Assembly (NCBI GenBank): GCA_023023105.1
Contig: CP083824.1
Location: 620,001 to 684,000, forward strand
Direction of reading: 5' to 3'
Length of the DNA stretch: 64,000 bases
DNA from: Enterobacter ludwigii
GTDB lineage: Bacteria > Pseudomonadota > Gammaproteobacteria > Enterobacterales > Enterobacteriaceae
Shown here: in pieces, positions 35,921 through 45,811 of the stretch
Layout of the letters: each line of letters opens with the position of its first letter
Numbering within the stretch: position 1 is the first letter of the stretch
Notes under the pieces: generated by a model
The model's input: the letters and a program-made list of their open reading frames with translations, nothing else
Databases searched by the model: none
What the model was told of the DNA's origin: nothing
Program-made: the position numbers and the translations under genes

Positions 35921-36462
35921 TTCGCACCTCGGAATCCGTTAGGGATCTGTTTATCCGGTTCTGAAAACGCGTTGATATCGCGTTTTGGCTGGCCATTATT
36001 GCTGGCGCGGGTGATTTGAAGATGGCGCGCGAGCTTTTGCTGCCACTGAATATGGGTGAAGACTTTACCTTCTGCCTGCCACCAGGCCGTAAACGCGGCC
36101 AGCTCTTCAGCGGTGGCGGGTTGTGTTAACGCAATCCCCCACAGCGCGGCCTGCCGCTGAAAATCGGCATCAGGTTGCCAGCCCGCATAGAGGGCAAATT
36201 TTCCCATCGGAACGTTCATCGGGGCGTTAACCGGCTCATCAAAAAACTGGTTATCCAGCATGATATCGCTCGCCGGGCGTGATAATTGCGCTTCGATCTC
36301 CAGGAGCTGTGCCAGACGTTCCGGTGTGATTGCGTAAAATGCCGGCGCATTGTCGGCAAAAACCGCAACCGTGCCGCCTTCGGCGTGGGTCAACACACCG
36401 CGTGGGTCGCGCATAAAGGCATCAATGCCAGCAATGCTGGTGGTCAGAATTCTGGAGGACAT
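35917..36462 (-). CDS. dnaT: DnaT, primosomal protein I
   Basis: A 181-residue primosome component that bridges PriA/PriB and DnaB-DnaC during PriA-dependent replication restart. It starts [20 protein letters not shown] and ends in the basic [24 protein letters not shown] tail, typical of DnaT. It is the first gene of dnaTC; a REP element and the ohr gene lie upstream. Confidence 0.96.
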   Translation of the reverse strand: MSSRILTTSIAGIDAFMRDPRGVLTHAEGGTVAVFADNAPAFYAITPERLAQLLEIEAQLSRPASDIMLDNQFFDEPVNAPMNVPMGKFALYAGWQPDADFQRQAALWGIALTQPATAEELAAFTAWWQAEGKVFTHIQWQQKLARHLQITRASNNGQPKRDINAFSEPDKQIPNGFRGAK

Positions 36463-36541
36463 AACGCTTACTCTACTGATGACTACGGGCGTGATATGAG
36501 CTTATGGTAGCACAGAGAGGATGAGGGGATGGAGGGGATTT

Positions 36542-36604
36542 CCCCGGTGGCGATGCGCTTATAGGGCTACAACCGTAGACCTGATAAGCGCAGCGCCATC
36601 AGGC
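36542..36604. repeat. REP/BIME element between dnaT and ohr
   Basis: CCCGGTGGCGATGCGCTTAT on the left and ATAAGCGCAGCGCCATCAGG on the right form the inverted arms typical of REP units, joined by GGGCTACAACCGTAGACCTG. It lies between the dnaT start and the ohr stop. Confidence 0.85.
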
Positions 36605-36609
36605 ATTTA

Positions 36610-37038
36610 TCATGCGATGATATTCAGGGTCACGTCGATGTTGCCGCGGGTCGCGTTAGAGTACGGGCAAACGATGTGGGCGGCATCGACCAGCTTTTTG
36701 GCTTCCGCAGGATCCATGCCTTCAACATGGATGTTCAGTTTTGCTTCGATACCAAAGCCGGTTGGCAGCGGACCAATACCCACTTCGCCTTCAATAAAGG
36801 CCTCTTTTGGCAGGGTAAATTTGTCGCGTGCGGCGACAAACTTCATCGCGCCCAGGAAGCAGGCAGAGTAGCCGGCAGCAAACAGCTGCTCAGGGTTCGT
36901 CACTTCTCCCCCCATGCCACCCATCTCTTTTGGCACGCCCAGTTTCACGTCCAGGACGCCATCAGAAGAGGTGGCTCGACCGTCACGGCCTCCGGTTGCT
37001 TTTGCTTTGGCGGTATAAACGACTTTTTCTAAAGACAT
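36610..37038 (-). CDS. ohr: Ohr, organic hydroperoxide resistance protein
   Basis: A 142-residue thiol peroxidase of the OsmC/Ohr family. The two catalytic cysteines are in GYSACFLGAM (C60 region) and HIVCPYSNATRG (C125 region), both conserved. It reduces fatty-acid and alkyl hydroperoxides using lipoylated proteins. GAGG lies before the ATG. It is encoded just downstream of its regulator and carries an operator-like palindrome in its promoter (37067-37081). Not part of the E. coli K-12 gene order at this site. Confidence 0.94.
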   Translation of the reverse strand: MSLEKVVYTAKAKATGGRDGRATSSDGVLDVKLGVPKEMGGMGGEVTNPEQLFAAGYSACFLGAMKFVAARDKFTLPKEAFIEGEVGIGPLPTGFGIEAKLNIHVEGMDPAEAKKLVDAAHIVCPYSNATRGNIDVTLNIIA

Positions 37039-37063
37039 GGCAGGTTCCTCATTTTATATTTAA

Positions 37064-37083
37064 GTGCGCTATTAAATAGCGTG
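37064..37083. promoter_or_regulatory. OhrR operator candidate upstream of ohr
   Basis: CGCTATT-A-AATAGCG (37067-37081) is a perfect palindrome inside GTGCGCTATTAAATAGCGTG. The string GTGCGCTAT also occurs in the operator-like palindrome before ohrR (37592-37600), supporting a shared regulator. Confidence 0.6.
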
Positions 37084-37105
37084 CGATATATGTGTTTAAA
37101 TAAAT

Positions 37106-37130
37106 ACGCGTAAAGTATAGCCTTACGCGT
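37106..37130 (-). terminator. Terminator of ohrR
   Basis: ACGCGTAA (37106-37113) and TTACGCGT (37123-37130) form an 8-bp stem around a 9-nt loop. On the minus strand it is followed by ATTTATTTAAA. The stem includes the ohrR stop codon. Confidence 0.6.
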
Positions 37131-37575
37131 GGTGTAACTGGTGTCGCAAAAGTTCAAGCTGCTGCTTCAGCGCCAGCATCGTGTCAGTATCACATTGCGC
37201 TGCGCAACCCATCGCATGGGGGATATTTAGTGCCTGCTGCTGCAGTGCACGTCCCTCGTCGCTCAGCGTGACGGCCACCTGACGTTCGTCTTTACGCGAG
37301 CGCTGGCGTTTTATCAGCCCGGCGCTTTCCAGACGTTTTAACAGCGGTGTCAGGGTGGCAGAGTCAAGGAACAGCCGCTCACCAATGTCCGACACCGTCA
37401 TGTCGTCCTGCTCCCAGAGCACCAGCATCACCAGGTATTGCGGGTAAGTCAGGTTCAGCGGCGCCAGCAGTTGCCGGTACAGCTTGTTAAGCGCCAGATT
37501 TGCCGAATAGAGAGCAAAGCAGAGCTGGTTATCCAGCAGGAGCGCAGCGGTGGTGTCGTTCGTTTTCGTGTTCAT
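37123..37575 (-). CDS. ohrR: OhrR, MarR-family peroxide-sensing repressor
   Basis: A 150-residue MarR-type winged helix protein. The reactive cysteine C19 lies in the conserved block [18 protein letters not shown], with tyrosines downstream ([15 protein letters not shown]). The C-terminal C124 and C128 suggest the two-cysteine class, where an intersubunit disulfide releases DNA. It represses ohr and probably itself; matching palindromes stand before both genes. The order is ohrR then ohr on the same strand, separated by a terminator. Confidence 0.93.
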   Translation of the reverse strand: MNTKTNDTTAALLLDNQLCFALYSANLALNKLYRQLLAPLNLTYPQYLVMLVLWEQDDMTVSDIGERLFLDSATLTPLLKRLESAGLIKRQRSRKDERQVAVTLSDEGRALQQQALNIPHAMGCAAQCDTDTMLALKQQLELLRHQLHHA

Positions 37576-37585
37576 GGAGTGAATA

Positions 37586-37603
37586 TAGATAGTGCGCTAT
37601 CTA
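37586..37603. promoter_or_regulatory. OhrR operator candidate upstream of ohrR
   Basis: TAGATAG-TGCG-CTATCTA is an 18-bp near-perfect palindrome (7-bp arms, 4-nt centre), 11 bp before the ohrR start. It shares GTGCGCTAT with the ohr promoter. Confidence 0.6.
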
Positions 37604-37616
37604 ATTGCAAGCAATT

Positions 37617-38258
37617 TTATGGGCAGGTATAGCGGAGTGCCACCTGAACGGCCATTTTGCGGTAGTGCTCGCGCTGAGCCTGTTCATCCGCCCCATCTTC
37701 AAACAGCAATGTGAAGGTGTAGCTGTTGGCGACGTAGTGAAAGCTGAAACTGCTTATCAGACGGTGGAGATCGCGGGCGTCAACTGTCTGGTTGAATAGC
37801 TGCTTTTCTTTACCCCGGTCCAGGATCGCTTCCAGCAGATCGAGCGCGCTACGGTTGACCTGGCGCAGATAGCTCGACTGCTGCATAAAGCGACCACGCT
37901 GCATGTTTTCCATGCAGATAATGCGGATGTAATCCGGGTGATCGGCATGATAGTCAAAGGTAGCTTCAACCAGGTTGACCAGCGCTTCTACCGGTGGCAT
38001 TCCCGCCAGGCTCAGCGCTTTCTCACTGGCGCGGATTTGGGTGTAAACATGCTCCAGGACGAGAAGGTAGAGGTTTTCTTTGTTCTTGAAATGGTAAACC
38101 ACCATGCGCTTGGTCGTGCCTGCTTTCTCCGCAATTTGCTCCATGCGGGCACCGTTCAAACCATATTCGGCGAAAAGCGCGATCGCGCTCTGAAAAATTT
38201 TCTCTTTCAGGCTGGATTCTTCATTGTGTGCGGGGTGTTCGCTGCCTGGGTTAGCCAC
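37617..38258 (-). CDS. TetR/AcrR-family transcriptional regulator
   Basis: A 213-residue regulator with an N-terminal TetR helix-turn-helix (residues about 17-63: KIFQSAIALFAEYGLNGARMEQIAEKAGTTKRMVVYHFKNKENLY) and an all-helical ligand domain. It resembles the TetR_C_29-type group. The ligand and target genes are not evident. It lies between ohrR and yjjB, an insertion relative to the K-12 order. The gene starts 67 bp from the yjjB stop. Confidence 0.85.
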   Translation of the reverse strand: MANPGSEHPAHNEESSLKEKIFQSAIALFAEYGLNGARMEQIAEKAGTTKRMVVYHFKNKENLYLLVLEHVYTQIRASEKALSLAGMPPVEALVNLVEATFDYHADHPDYIRIICMENMQRGRFMQQSSYLRQVNRSALDLLEAILDRGKEKQLFNQTVDARDLHRLISSFSFHYVANSYTFTLLFEDGADEQAQREHYRKMAVQVALRYTCP

Positions 38259-38325
38259 AATCTTTCCTTATTTTCACCAAACGGACCTGGACGATTATCC
38301 CCATGGCAGCGAAATAACACAAATA

Positions 38326-39566
<1,241 letters not shown>

Positions 39567-39979
39567 GTATTGTCCTGAAGAGAAAATGGATGTTAGCGGT
39601 TTGGCCCGTGATGCTTACTTTTAACACAAAGTGCGGTCCCCCTTGCTGTGGGTCAGATCAAGATTTATGCAAACAGTTGCAACCTGTATTGTGAAAGGGT
39701 TTTCGCTTTAATTCATAACAATGGTGAATTATTAATGCGGTAACATAAAATATTTGTATTTAGTTATTCTAAATTTATATTGTCGATATTTTAATGAGTC
39801 CGTAATTAAATTTTCTTGCACTTTATGAGATATTATCTCTGTTTTAGGCATTTCTTAAATCAGAAACATATCTCATCTTCTGCTTGTATTAATCTGTTTT
39901 ACACTCAGGGACGAAAATACTTATTACGTTGATGCGTATTAACGTTACTCATCAAATGAAAAATGGACACGGAGGGTCT
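39567..39979. other. AT-rich regulatory region before yjjQ-bglJ
   Basis: About 410 bases, distinctly AT-rich from 39700 to 39930, with no gene. In E. coli the yjjQ-bglJ promoter is silenced by H-NS, and such composition fits H-NS binding. I see no single promoter that I would defend. Confidence 0.5.
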
Positions 39980-40711
39980 ATGTTGTCATTACATGGTAAA
40001 CATTGCGTAGTCATAAGCCGGATACCCGTGATGCAAAAAGGGTTTGCAGGCGTTATGGCACGTCACTTCCCCGATTTTGAATTGACCTTTTGCCGCTCAC
40101 TGCAGGAGCTAACGCTGCTTCAGTTACGCAGTGCAGATGTAATAATTGCCGATATTTCAGGCGAATACAGAAACCCCCGGGGCTCGCTCGAAGAGTACTA
40201 CAGCTTATTGAACCAATACCGTGAAATACACTGGATCTTCTTAGTCTCCCGACCGCTGTACCCGATAGCGGTTGAGTTGCTCATGCGACCAGAAAGCACG
40301 CTGCTATCCGATATGGAACCCATCGACGGCGTGATTAATGCCATCCGGGCCGGGAGTGAGCGTGCTGAACGGATAAGCCAGACGTTATTAATACCAGAAC
40401 CTCAGAGTGTTGAAGATGAACACGTTATTGCGCTCACGCACTCTGAACGCAAAGTATTACGTTTGTTAGGTAAGGGATGGGGGATTAATCAAATTGCCAC
40501 CTTGCTCAAGAAGAGCAATAAAACGATAAGTGCGCAGAAAAACAGTGCGATGCGACGGCTGTCGTTGCGGTCTAACGCCGATATGTATGCCTGGATCAGT
40601 AGTACACAGGGAATGAGAGAGCTGAGTTTAATCTCAGCCTATGGAGAGTTCGAGGAATGGAAAAAACCGATTCAACAAGACACATCGCCATTATCGAAAA
40701 TTGTTCAATGA
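39980..40711 (+). CDS. yjjQ: YjjQ, LuxR/FixJ-type transcriptional regulator
   Basis: A 243-residue regulator with a degenerate receiver-like N-terminal half ([20 protein letters not shown]...) and a C-terminal LuxR-type helix-turn-helix ([43 protein letters not shown]), nearly identical to E. coli YjjQ. E. coli YjjQ represses motility and other genes. The start at 39980 has GGAGG 4 nt upstream and gives the E. coli length; an earlier TTG frame has no RBS. It overlaps bglJ by 55 nt. Confidence 0.92.
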   Translation: MLSLHGKHCVVISRIPVMQKGFAGVMARHFPDFELTFCRSLQELTLLQLRSADVIIADISGEYRNPRGSLEEYYSLLNQYREIHWIFLVSRPLYPIAVELLMRPESTLLSDMEPIDGVINAIRAGSERAERISQTLLIPEPQSVEDEHVIALTHSERKVLRLLGKGWGINQIATLLKKSNKTISAQKNSAMRRLSLRSNADMYAWISSTQGMRELSLISAYGEFEEWKKPIQQDTSPLSKIVQ

Positions 40712-41343
40712 GTGCTGTTGGGCTACAGCATCTTTTTGCTATGCCCACCCTTAACCATTATCAGTTGCACTTATTTAGTGGATTTGAGGACTTTAAGAAG
40801 GCACTTCATCAGACCAATTTTTTTTCGCTGATCTATTCACTTTCCGATGCGCGAGAAGAGCGTCGTAATTGCCTGGCGCACGTGCGGGATCTCGCATTTA
40901 CCCATAGCCATATTCAACGCATTATTCTGACGTCTGATGAGATGGAAGCACGGTTAATTAGCCATCTATCACCTTCACGTCTTCACGGAGTGGTCAGTAA
41001 ATCATTAACACTTGAGCACTTGCAGAAGGAGCTCGTGGTGTTGTTGGGTGAAACGCTGCGCATCAATGACAATATGCTGAACCACTGGTATCGGAGTCAA
41101 AACAGGATGTTAAGCCCCACGGAGCGGGCCATTTTGCGTTATATGTCTTGCGGGTATTCCATTCCCGAAATCGCCGCACAGCTTGAACGCAATATTAAAA
41201 CTATCCGGGCACATAAGTTTAATGCGATGGTGAAGTTGGGAGTGAGTTCTGACGTAGGGCTGCTTGATGCAGCGGATATTCTTACGCATCTCCCGGCACG
41301 AGAACCGCTTAATCCTGCACTCAGCAAACCCACATTTTTATAA
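40657..41343 (+). CDS. bglJ: BglJ, LuxR-type regulator, RcsB partner
   Basis: A 228-residue LuxR/FixJ-type protein with a receiver-like domain and a C-terminal helix-turn-helix ([44 protein letters not shown]). In E. coli BglJ forms heterodimers with RcsB and relieves H-NS silencing at the bgl operon and others. It overlaps the end of yjjQ, so it is expressed from the same promoter. Confidence 0.92.
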   Translation: MEKTDSTRHIAIIENCSMSAVGLQHLFAMPTLNHYQLHLFSGFEDFKKALHQTNFFSLIYSLSDAREERRNCLAHVRDLAFTHSHIQRIILTSDEMEARLISHLSPSRLHGVVSKSLTLEHLQKELVVLLGETLRINDNMLNHWYRSQNRMLSPTERAILRYMSCGYSIPEIAAQLERNIKTIRAHKFNAMVKLGVSSDVGLLDAADILTHLPAREPLNPALSKPTFL

Positions 41344-41379
41344 CCTGCCTTGTGCGCCAGATACTCTCTGGCGCATCAA

Positions 41380-41838
41380 TCAGATGCATACATCAACCCA
41401 TTTTGCAGATGTTAGCTCTGCCATCCTGTCAGGTGAAATACGTACGGCACTGTGGATCGCGCCAGCGGCAGGGAGTACTTCAGCGTACTGCTTTAAGGAA
41501 ATATCGCAGTAAACCGCAAGCGGGTTTTCCAGCCCGAACGGACAAACACCACCAACAGGATGACCTGTTATGGTCACTACTTCATCACTGCTGAGCATGC
41601 GTGCTTTTGCACCAAAGGTGTCTTTTAGCTTTTTGTTATCCAGGCGCGCATCGCCTTTCGCTACCACCAGAATCACCTCGTTTTTCACCTTCAATGACAG
41701 GGTTTTAGCAATTTGTCCCGGCTCAACGCGATGGGCGGCTGCAGCGAGTGCAACGGTAGCGGTACTCTGACTCAATTCAATAACGTCTATATCCGGAGCG
41801 TTGTCGGCAAAAAACTGCTGTACAGACTGCAAACTCAT
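41380..41838 (-). CDS. YbaK/EbsC-family trans-editing deacylase-like protein
   Basis: A 152-residue single-domain protein of the YbaK/ProX superfamily. Typical blocks are GQIAKTLSLKVKNEVILVVAKGDARLDNKKLK (with the conserved Lys) and GHPVGGVCPFGL. Family members hydrolyse mischarged aminoacyl-tRNA; which tRNA this one edits cannot be told. A strong RBS (AGGAGGAA) precedes the ATG. It is convergent with bglJ and divergent from the PTS gene. Confidence 0.85.
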   Translation of the reverse strand: MSLQSVQQFFADNAPDIDVIELSQSTATVALAAAAHRVEPGQIAKTLSLKVKNEVILVVAKGDARLDNKKLKDTFGAKARMLSSDEVVTITGHPVGGVCPFGLENPLAVYCDISLKQYAEVLPAAGAIHSAVRISPDRMAELTSAKWVDVCI

Positions 41839-41956
41839 TGTTTCCTCCTGACAAATATCCTGCGTAATCTGTCATAAGAATTTATGCTCTGTAAATATCT
41901 CTTAAGTAACAAATACCCCATATAGCTGATTTCTGGATCATCTTCACAATCACAGA

Positions 41957-41977
41957 AACCGGTTACAGTAACCGGTT
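41957..41977. promoter_or_regulatory. 21-bp perfect palindrome, likely LacI-type operator
   Basis: AACCGGTTAC-A-GTAACCGGTT is a perfect inverted repeat. Each arm itself contains the self-palindrome AACCGGTT, similar to the AAACCGGTTT core of LacI-family sites. It lies about 190 bp before the PTS IIC gene and about 120 bp before the ybaK-like gene. A second palindrome, GTACGT-A-ACGTAC, is at 42007-42019. No LacI-type gene is in the window. Confidence 0.6.
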
Positions 41978-42045
41978 GCAGAGCGTGGTGCGTAGATTAA
42001 TACTGAGTACGTAACGTACCCTGTATCCAATAATAAGAGCAAATT

Positions 42046-42153
42046 ATGAAACCATTTAGTCTGAGCAGTACCGCTGGTACACAAGCCAGCAAGGTTGTGA
42101 AGCTGATTTATGGAACAACGTGTGGCACGAATGTGCCCGTAACAAACGTCTGA
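42046..42153 (+). CDS. Possible 35-residue leader ORF before PTS IIC
   Basis: ATG at 42046 opens a 35-codon frame (MKPFSLSSTAGTQASKVVKL...) ending in TGA 13 nt before the PTS IIC start. The RBS (AAGAGC) is weak. The N-terminus loosely recalls a PTS IIB phosphorylation loop, but the expected Cys is absent there, and the fragment is far too short. It may be a leader peptide, a IIB remnant or chance. Confidence 0.3.
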   Translation: MKPFSLSSTAGTQASKVVKLIYGTTCGTNVPVTNV

Positions 42154-42166
42154 CAGGAGATCTGCC

Positions 42167-43513
42167 ATGTCTGCCAACCATGCTGCGTTTAACCTGATAT
42201 TCCGTTTTGTTGAAAATTACGTTAGCCCAATTGCCGGGCGCATCTCTTCCCAGCGTCATGTTATGGCTATTCGTGATGGGTTCATCTCCGCGATGCCATT
42301 TATGATTGTCGGCTCATTTTTGTTAGTGTTCGCTTACCCACCGTTTTCGCCTGATACCACCTGGGGTTTTGCGCGCGCCTGGTTGGATATGGCGAAGCAA
42401 TTTGAAGGTCAGATCCTGACGCCGTTTGATATGACAATGGGTATTATGTCCATTTATATCTGTGCGGCCATTGCCTATAACCTTGGCAAACACTATGTCA
42501 AATCGCATCAGTTAGACCCATTTATGTGCGCCATGCTGTCGCTGATGGCGTTTCTCCTGGTCGCAGCACCTAAAACCAAAGGCACACTTCCTGTGGACAG
42601 CCTGGGCGGGACGGGCATCTTTACCGCGATTCTGGTGGCTATTTACTGCGTTGAGATGATGCGTTTCCTTAAAGCGCATAACATTGGTATTCGCCTGCCA
42701 GACCAGGTTCCCCCGATGATCAAAAACTCTTTCGACCTGCTGATCCCGGTGCTGGTTGTGGTGTTGACGCTCTATCCGCTGAGCCTGATTATTCAGTCTC
42801 AGTTTGACATGCTGATCCCGCAGGCGATTATGTCAGTCTTTAAGCCTTTGGTTTCTGCTGCGGACTCGCTGCCTGCGATTCTGTTAGCTGTGTTGATTGG
42901 TCATTTGCTCTGGTTCGCCGGGATCCACGGAGCCGCCATTGTCTCCGGGATGTTACAGATGTTCTGGTTGACTAACCTGGGGGCTAACCAGACTGCGCTG
43001 GCTGCCAGTCAGCCTCTGCCGCATATTTTTATGGAAGCATTCTGGACGTTCTTTATCGTGATTGGCGGGTCGGGAGCCACAATGGGACTGGTGATTTGCT
43101 ATCTGCGCAGTCGTTCAGCACATTTACGCTCTATTGGGCGTTTAAGCGTGGTACCAAGCTTCTTTAACATTAACGAACCTGTCATTTTCGGTACGCCGAT
43201 TGTGATGAACCCAGTGTTCTTTATTCCGTTCCTGTTGGCACCCATGGTGAACGCCGTGCTGGCCTGGGCGGCGATGTCATTTGATCTGATTGGCCGTGTC
43301 ATTTCAGTCGTGCCCTGGACGGCACCCGCTCCGATTGGCGCCGCATGGGCCCTTGGCTGGGATTTCCGCGCAGCCATTCTGGTTGTTGTTCTGGCCTGCG
43401 TATCAGCAATAATTTACTTCCCATTCTTCAAAGTCTACGAGAAGCAGCTGCTGGAGCAGGAAGCCGAGGAAGCGCAGCGTAACGCGGAAGAGGAAAATCA
43501 GCAGGTGGCTTAA
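42167..43513 (+). CDS. PTS EIIC permease, lactose/cellobiose (CelB) family, orphan
   Basis: A 448-residue membrane protein with about ten hydrophobic segments of the cellobiose/lactose EIIC type. Markers: IRDGFISAMPFMIVGSFLLV near residue 36, WFAGIHGAAIVSGM near 250, and the substrate-loop motif FNINEPVIFGTPIVMNP near 335. It translocates and helps phosphorylate a beta-glucoside-like sugar, but the IIA and IIB partners are not encoded alongside and must be shared from elsewhere. AGGAG stands 7 nt before the ATG. The C-terminus is Glu- and Gln-rich. Followed by a REP element. Not in the K-12 order. Confidence 0.88.
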   Translation: MSANHAAFNLIFRFVENYVSPIAGRISSQRHVMAIRDGFISAMPFMIVGSFLLVFAYPPFSPDTTWGFARAWLDMAKQFEGQILTPFDMTMGIMSIYICAAIAYNLGKHYVKSHQLDPFMCAMLSLMAFLLVAAPKTKGTLPVDSLGGTGIFTAILVAIYCVEMMRFLKAHNIGIRLPDQVPPMIKNSFDLLIPVLVVVLTLYPLSLIIQSQFDMLIPQAIMSVFKPLVSAADSLPAILLAVLIGHLLWFAGIHGAAIVSGMLQMFWLTNLGANQTALAASQPLPHIFMEAFWTFFIVIGGSGATMGLVICYLRSRSAHLRSIGRLSVVPSFFNINEPVIFGTPIVMNPVFFIPFLLAPMVNAVLAWAAMSFDLIGRVISVVPWTAPAPIGAAWALGWDFRAAILVVVLACVSAIIYFPFFKVYEKQLLEQEAEEAQRNAEEENQQVA

Positions 43514-43522
43514 AAGCGTTGT

Positions 43523-43598
43523 GCCGGGTGGCGGCTACGCCTTACCCGGCCTACGAGTTGAGGTTTTTGTAGGCCCGGTAAGCGAAGCGCCACCGGGC
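43523..43598. repeat. REP/BIME element between PTS IIC and fhuF
   Basis: Two inverted REP arms, GCCGGGTGGCGGCTACGCCT and the right-hand AAGCGAAGCGCCACCGGGC. The same family as 14999-15070. It separates two convergent genes and may act as a transcription barrier. Confidence 0.9.
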
Positions 43599-43609
43599 AA
43601 TTCAGTGCA

Positions 43610-44398
43610 CTATTTCAGCGTGCAATCCCCGCACTGCTTAACGTCCGGCAGGCGATAGCGCTGGCAGCAGGTGCGACGAACCAGAAGTCCGTCACGGAGA
43701 ACTACGGAACGGAATAACGGGTTTTCACTGCCATCAGAAAGTTGTTTTGCAAAGAAACAGGACTGACGCAGGGCATCAACGATCTCATCACCAAGCAGAG
43801 GCTTCATTTCCGTTAAATACCAGTGGATTAAATACCCGGTATTATTCCAGATAAGTTTCCCGTTAATCTCACCCGTCTCTTCAAGGGCATTAACCACCGG
43901 AATCAGAGCCTGAGTGATAAGCTGCTCCATACGCTCCTGAGCAGAAAGTGGCTCTGCGGCCTGGTCTTCGTGGAGATCAATCCAGAAACAGGCTGCACGC
44001 CCGGTTTCGTGAAACTCGACATGGAAATTATCCGGCGAGAGTTCCAGCATGCTCTTTTGCGTTAACAGCGCCAGCATGAGGGGAGGCACCATCAGCCCGA
44101 TATACCACTGCGCCCAGAGAGAGAGCAGGGGTTTATTTTCCCGCTTAAGGGTGGGTTGATGACGATAGATATGGTCGGAATAGGTGGCCAGCAATGATTG
44201 CAGTTGGGCTGGTTGCCGCCACTCAGCAAGCGTCATGGCGTGCTGCGGGTGCGCTTCATCAAGCCGGATAAAGTCCAGCAGATGAGCACGAGTTTTCGCA
44301 ATCTTATCCCGTATGGCATCCGCAAGCGAAGCATTCCCACTGGCGAGGGGGGCTCGCCAGAGGATTGGTTCAGCAATGTGTGCGGTCTGAGTGGCCAT
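43610..44398 (-). CDS. fhuF: FhuF, siderophore-iron reductase
   Basis: A 262-residue cytoplasmic [2Fe-2S] protein that reduces ferric iron bound to hydroxamate siderophores. The unusual C-terminal cluster motif C-C-x10-C-x2-C is intact (C244, C245, C256, C259). The body matches E. coli FhuF (RENKPLISLWAQWYIG-like block, EFHETGRAACFW). The Shine-Dalgarno is poor. A Fur box lies 20-40 bp upstream, so it is iron-repressed. Confidence 0.94.
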   Translation of the reverse strand: MATQTAHIAEPILWRAPLASGNASLADAIRDKIAKTRAHLLDFIRLDEAHPQHAMTLAEWRQPAQLQSLLATYSDHIYRHQPTLKRENKPLLSLWAQWYIGLMVPPLMLALLTQKSMLELSPDNFHVEFHETGRAACFWIDLHEDQAAEPLSAQERMEQLITQALIPVVNALEETGEINGKLIWNNTGYLIHWYLTEMKPLLGDEIVDALRQSCFFAKQLSDGSENPLFRSVVLRDGLLVRRTCCQRYRLPDVKQCGDCTLK

Positions 44399-44419
44399 AG
44401 TATGGATGGAAATCTAAAT

Positions 44420-44438
44420 GATAATGATTGCCAATCCT
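44420..44438. promoter_or_regulatory. Fur box of fhuF
   Basis: GATAATGATTGCCAATCCT matches the left 9 bases of the Fur consensus (GATAATGAT) perfectly and is degenerate on the right. It is 22 bp before the fhuF ATG. Confidence 0.65.
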
Positions 44439-44492
44439 AACTATTACTCAAACCGATGGCAAGACTTTTGTCCTGGTTAAACGACCTCGCGC

Positions 44493-45557
44493 TTAAGCCG
44501 ACTGAAGGCCTTCACTAAGCAGAATATTATTGCGTCCCATATGCTTGGCTTCGTAGAGAGCTTTGTCCGCTTTTTCCAGCGCGCCTTCCACGTCTTCATC
44601 CTCGAAAATAGCAATACCAATGCTGATGGTGACATTTGTCGCAACGCTTTCGTTGAACAGATGCGGGATTTTCAAATCGTAGACTTTCTGACGGATCCGC
44701 TCTGCCGTCTGGCGGGCATGTTCGAGTGAAATATTGGTCAGCAGCACCATAAACTCCTCCCCGCCAAAACGCGCCACAATATCGCGAGAACGCACGGCGT
44801 CGCGAATTGCCGCAGAGACGCGTTTCAATGCCTGATCGCCCATCATATGGCCGTAGTGGTCGTTATAGGCCTTGAAGTGGTCGATATCCATCAGCAGGAC
44901 AAAGTGTTCGCCGTTTTCAACCGCTGGCAAGTTCTCCAGACGGCTTTGCAGGCCGCGACGATTATAGAGTCCGGTAAGGGGATCCATCATGCTGAGATCG
45001 GTGAGGGTTTCCCGTTCTTCCAGTAAGCGAGAGAGCAGCTCCTGAGCAAAGCGATCGTTACGTCTTTGCAAAATGTTATGAATAGCAATTGCCACCACAG
45101 GAAGTGCGAAAGAATAGGCTATTCTCAGCCATATATCGTGGTTACCTAACCACAGGCAGACAATAAAGGTGGGTAATGAGTGCAGTATGAATGCCACAAT
45201 ATTACTGGCAAATGCCAGCGTACCGATAAAAAGCACCGTTAATAGCGCTATTATCAAATACGTCATATGGTCGTGAGTAATTAGTGAAAATTTTGAGACA
45301 ATTTGCCAGGCCCACAAAATACCGAAAATCCCTGAAATAACAGGAATATTGATCTTCCGTGTCCTCTTCTTCCAGTGCCAGGCGAGCAGGCCAGTGCTGA
45401 TGGAGAAAATAGCAATCAGAGGGAAAGAGAACACGCGCACAGAATTAAGTGGATTTGTTACCGAGAACACGGCTGATGTTGCGTTCAGGAATAAAAATAA
45501 ACGTAACGATAATTGATATTTTCTGTGAACCAAAGACCGCCAGGATTGTGATGTCAT
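44493..45557 (-). CDS. Membrane-bound diguanylate cyclase (GGDEF)
   Basis: A 354-residue protein with six or so N-terminal membrane segments (residues about 18-160; the sensory type is not identified) and a C-terminal GGDEF domain. The active site is GGEEF (265-269), with an inhibitory I-site RSRD (256-259) five residues before it, so it should be an active, product-inhibited c-di-GMP synthase. The signal is unknown. It lies between fhuF and yjjZ, both with Fur boxes, an insertion relative to K-12. The RBS of this gene is weak. Confidence 0.9.
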   Translation of the reverse strand: MTSQSWRSLVHRKYQLSLRLFLFLNATSAVFSVTNPLNSVRVFSFPLIAIFSISTGLLAWHWKKRTRKINIPVISGIFGILWAWQIVSKFSLITHDHMTYLIIALLTVLFIGTLAFASNIVAFILHSLPTFIVCLWLGNHDIWLRIAYSFALPVVAIAIHNILQRRNDRFAQELLSRLLEERETLTDLSMMDPLTGLYNRRGLQSRLENLPAVENGEHFVLLMDIDHFKAYNDHYGHMMGDQALKRVSAAIRDAVRSRDIVARFGGEEFMVLLTNISLEHARQTAERIRQKVYDLKIPHLFNESVATNVTISIGIAIFEDEDVEGALEKADKALYEAKHMGRNNILLSEGLQSA

Positions 45558-45774
45558 AGTAGTACGTTTTTATTAAAATTTAATTAAAACAAATAAATAG
45601 GTGTGGTGTCGCAATTAAAAAAGTAAAAAACTCAAAGAATAATTATCAGAAAATCTTTAGGTGTAGTTAACAGGTGTGCAATTTATCACCTTAGGCAATT
45701 CCTGTCATTATGGGAAAGGTAAAGGTCGATGGTTTTTGATTCGCCATGCTGACAAATGATAATTTATTTCATAT

Positions 45775-45793
45775 GATACTGGTTATCATTATC
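45775..45793. promoter_or_regulatory. Fur box of yjjZ
   Basis: GATACTGGTTATCATTATC matches 16 of 19 bases of the Fur consensus and sits 18 bp before the yjjZ start. E. coli yjjZ is Fur-repressed. Confidence 0.8.
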
Positions 45794-45811
45794 GATTTGA
45801 GAGGGCGAGTC

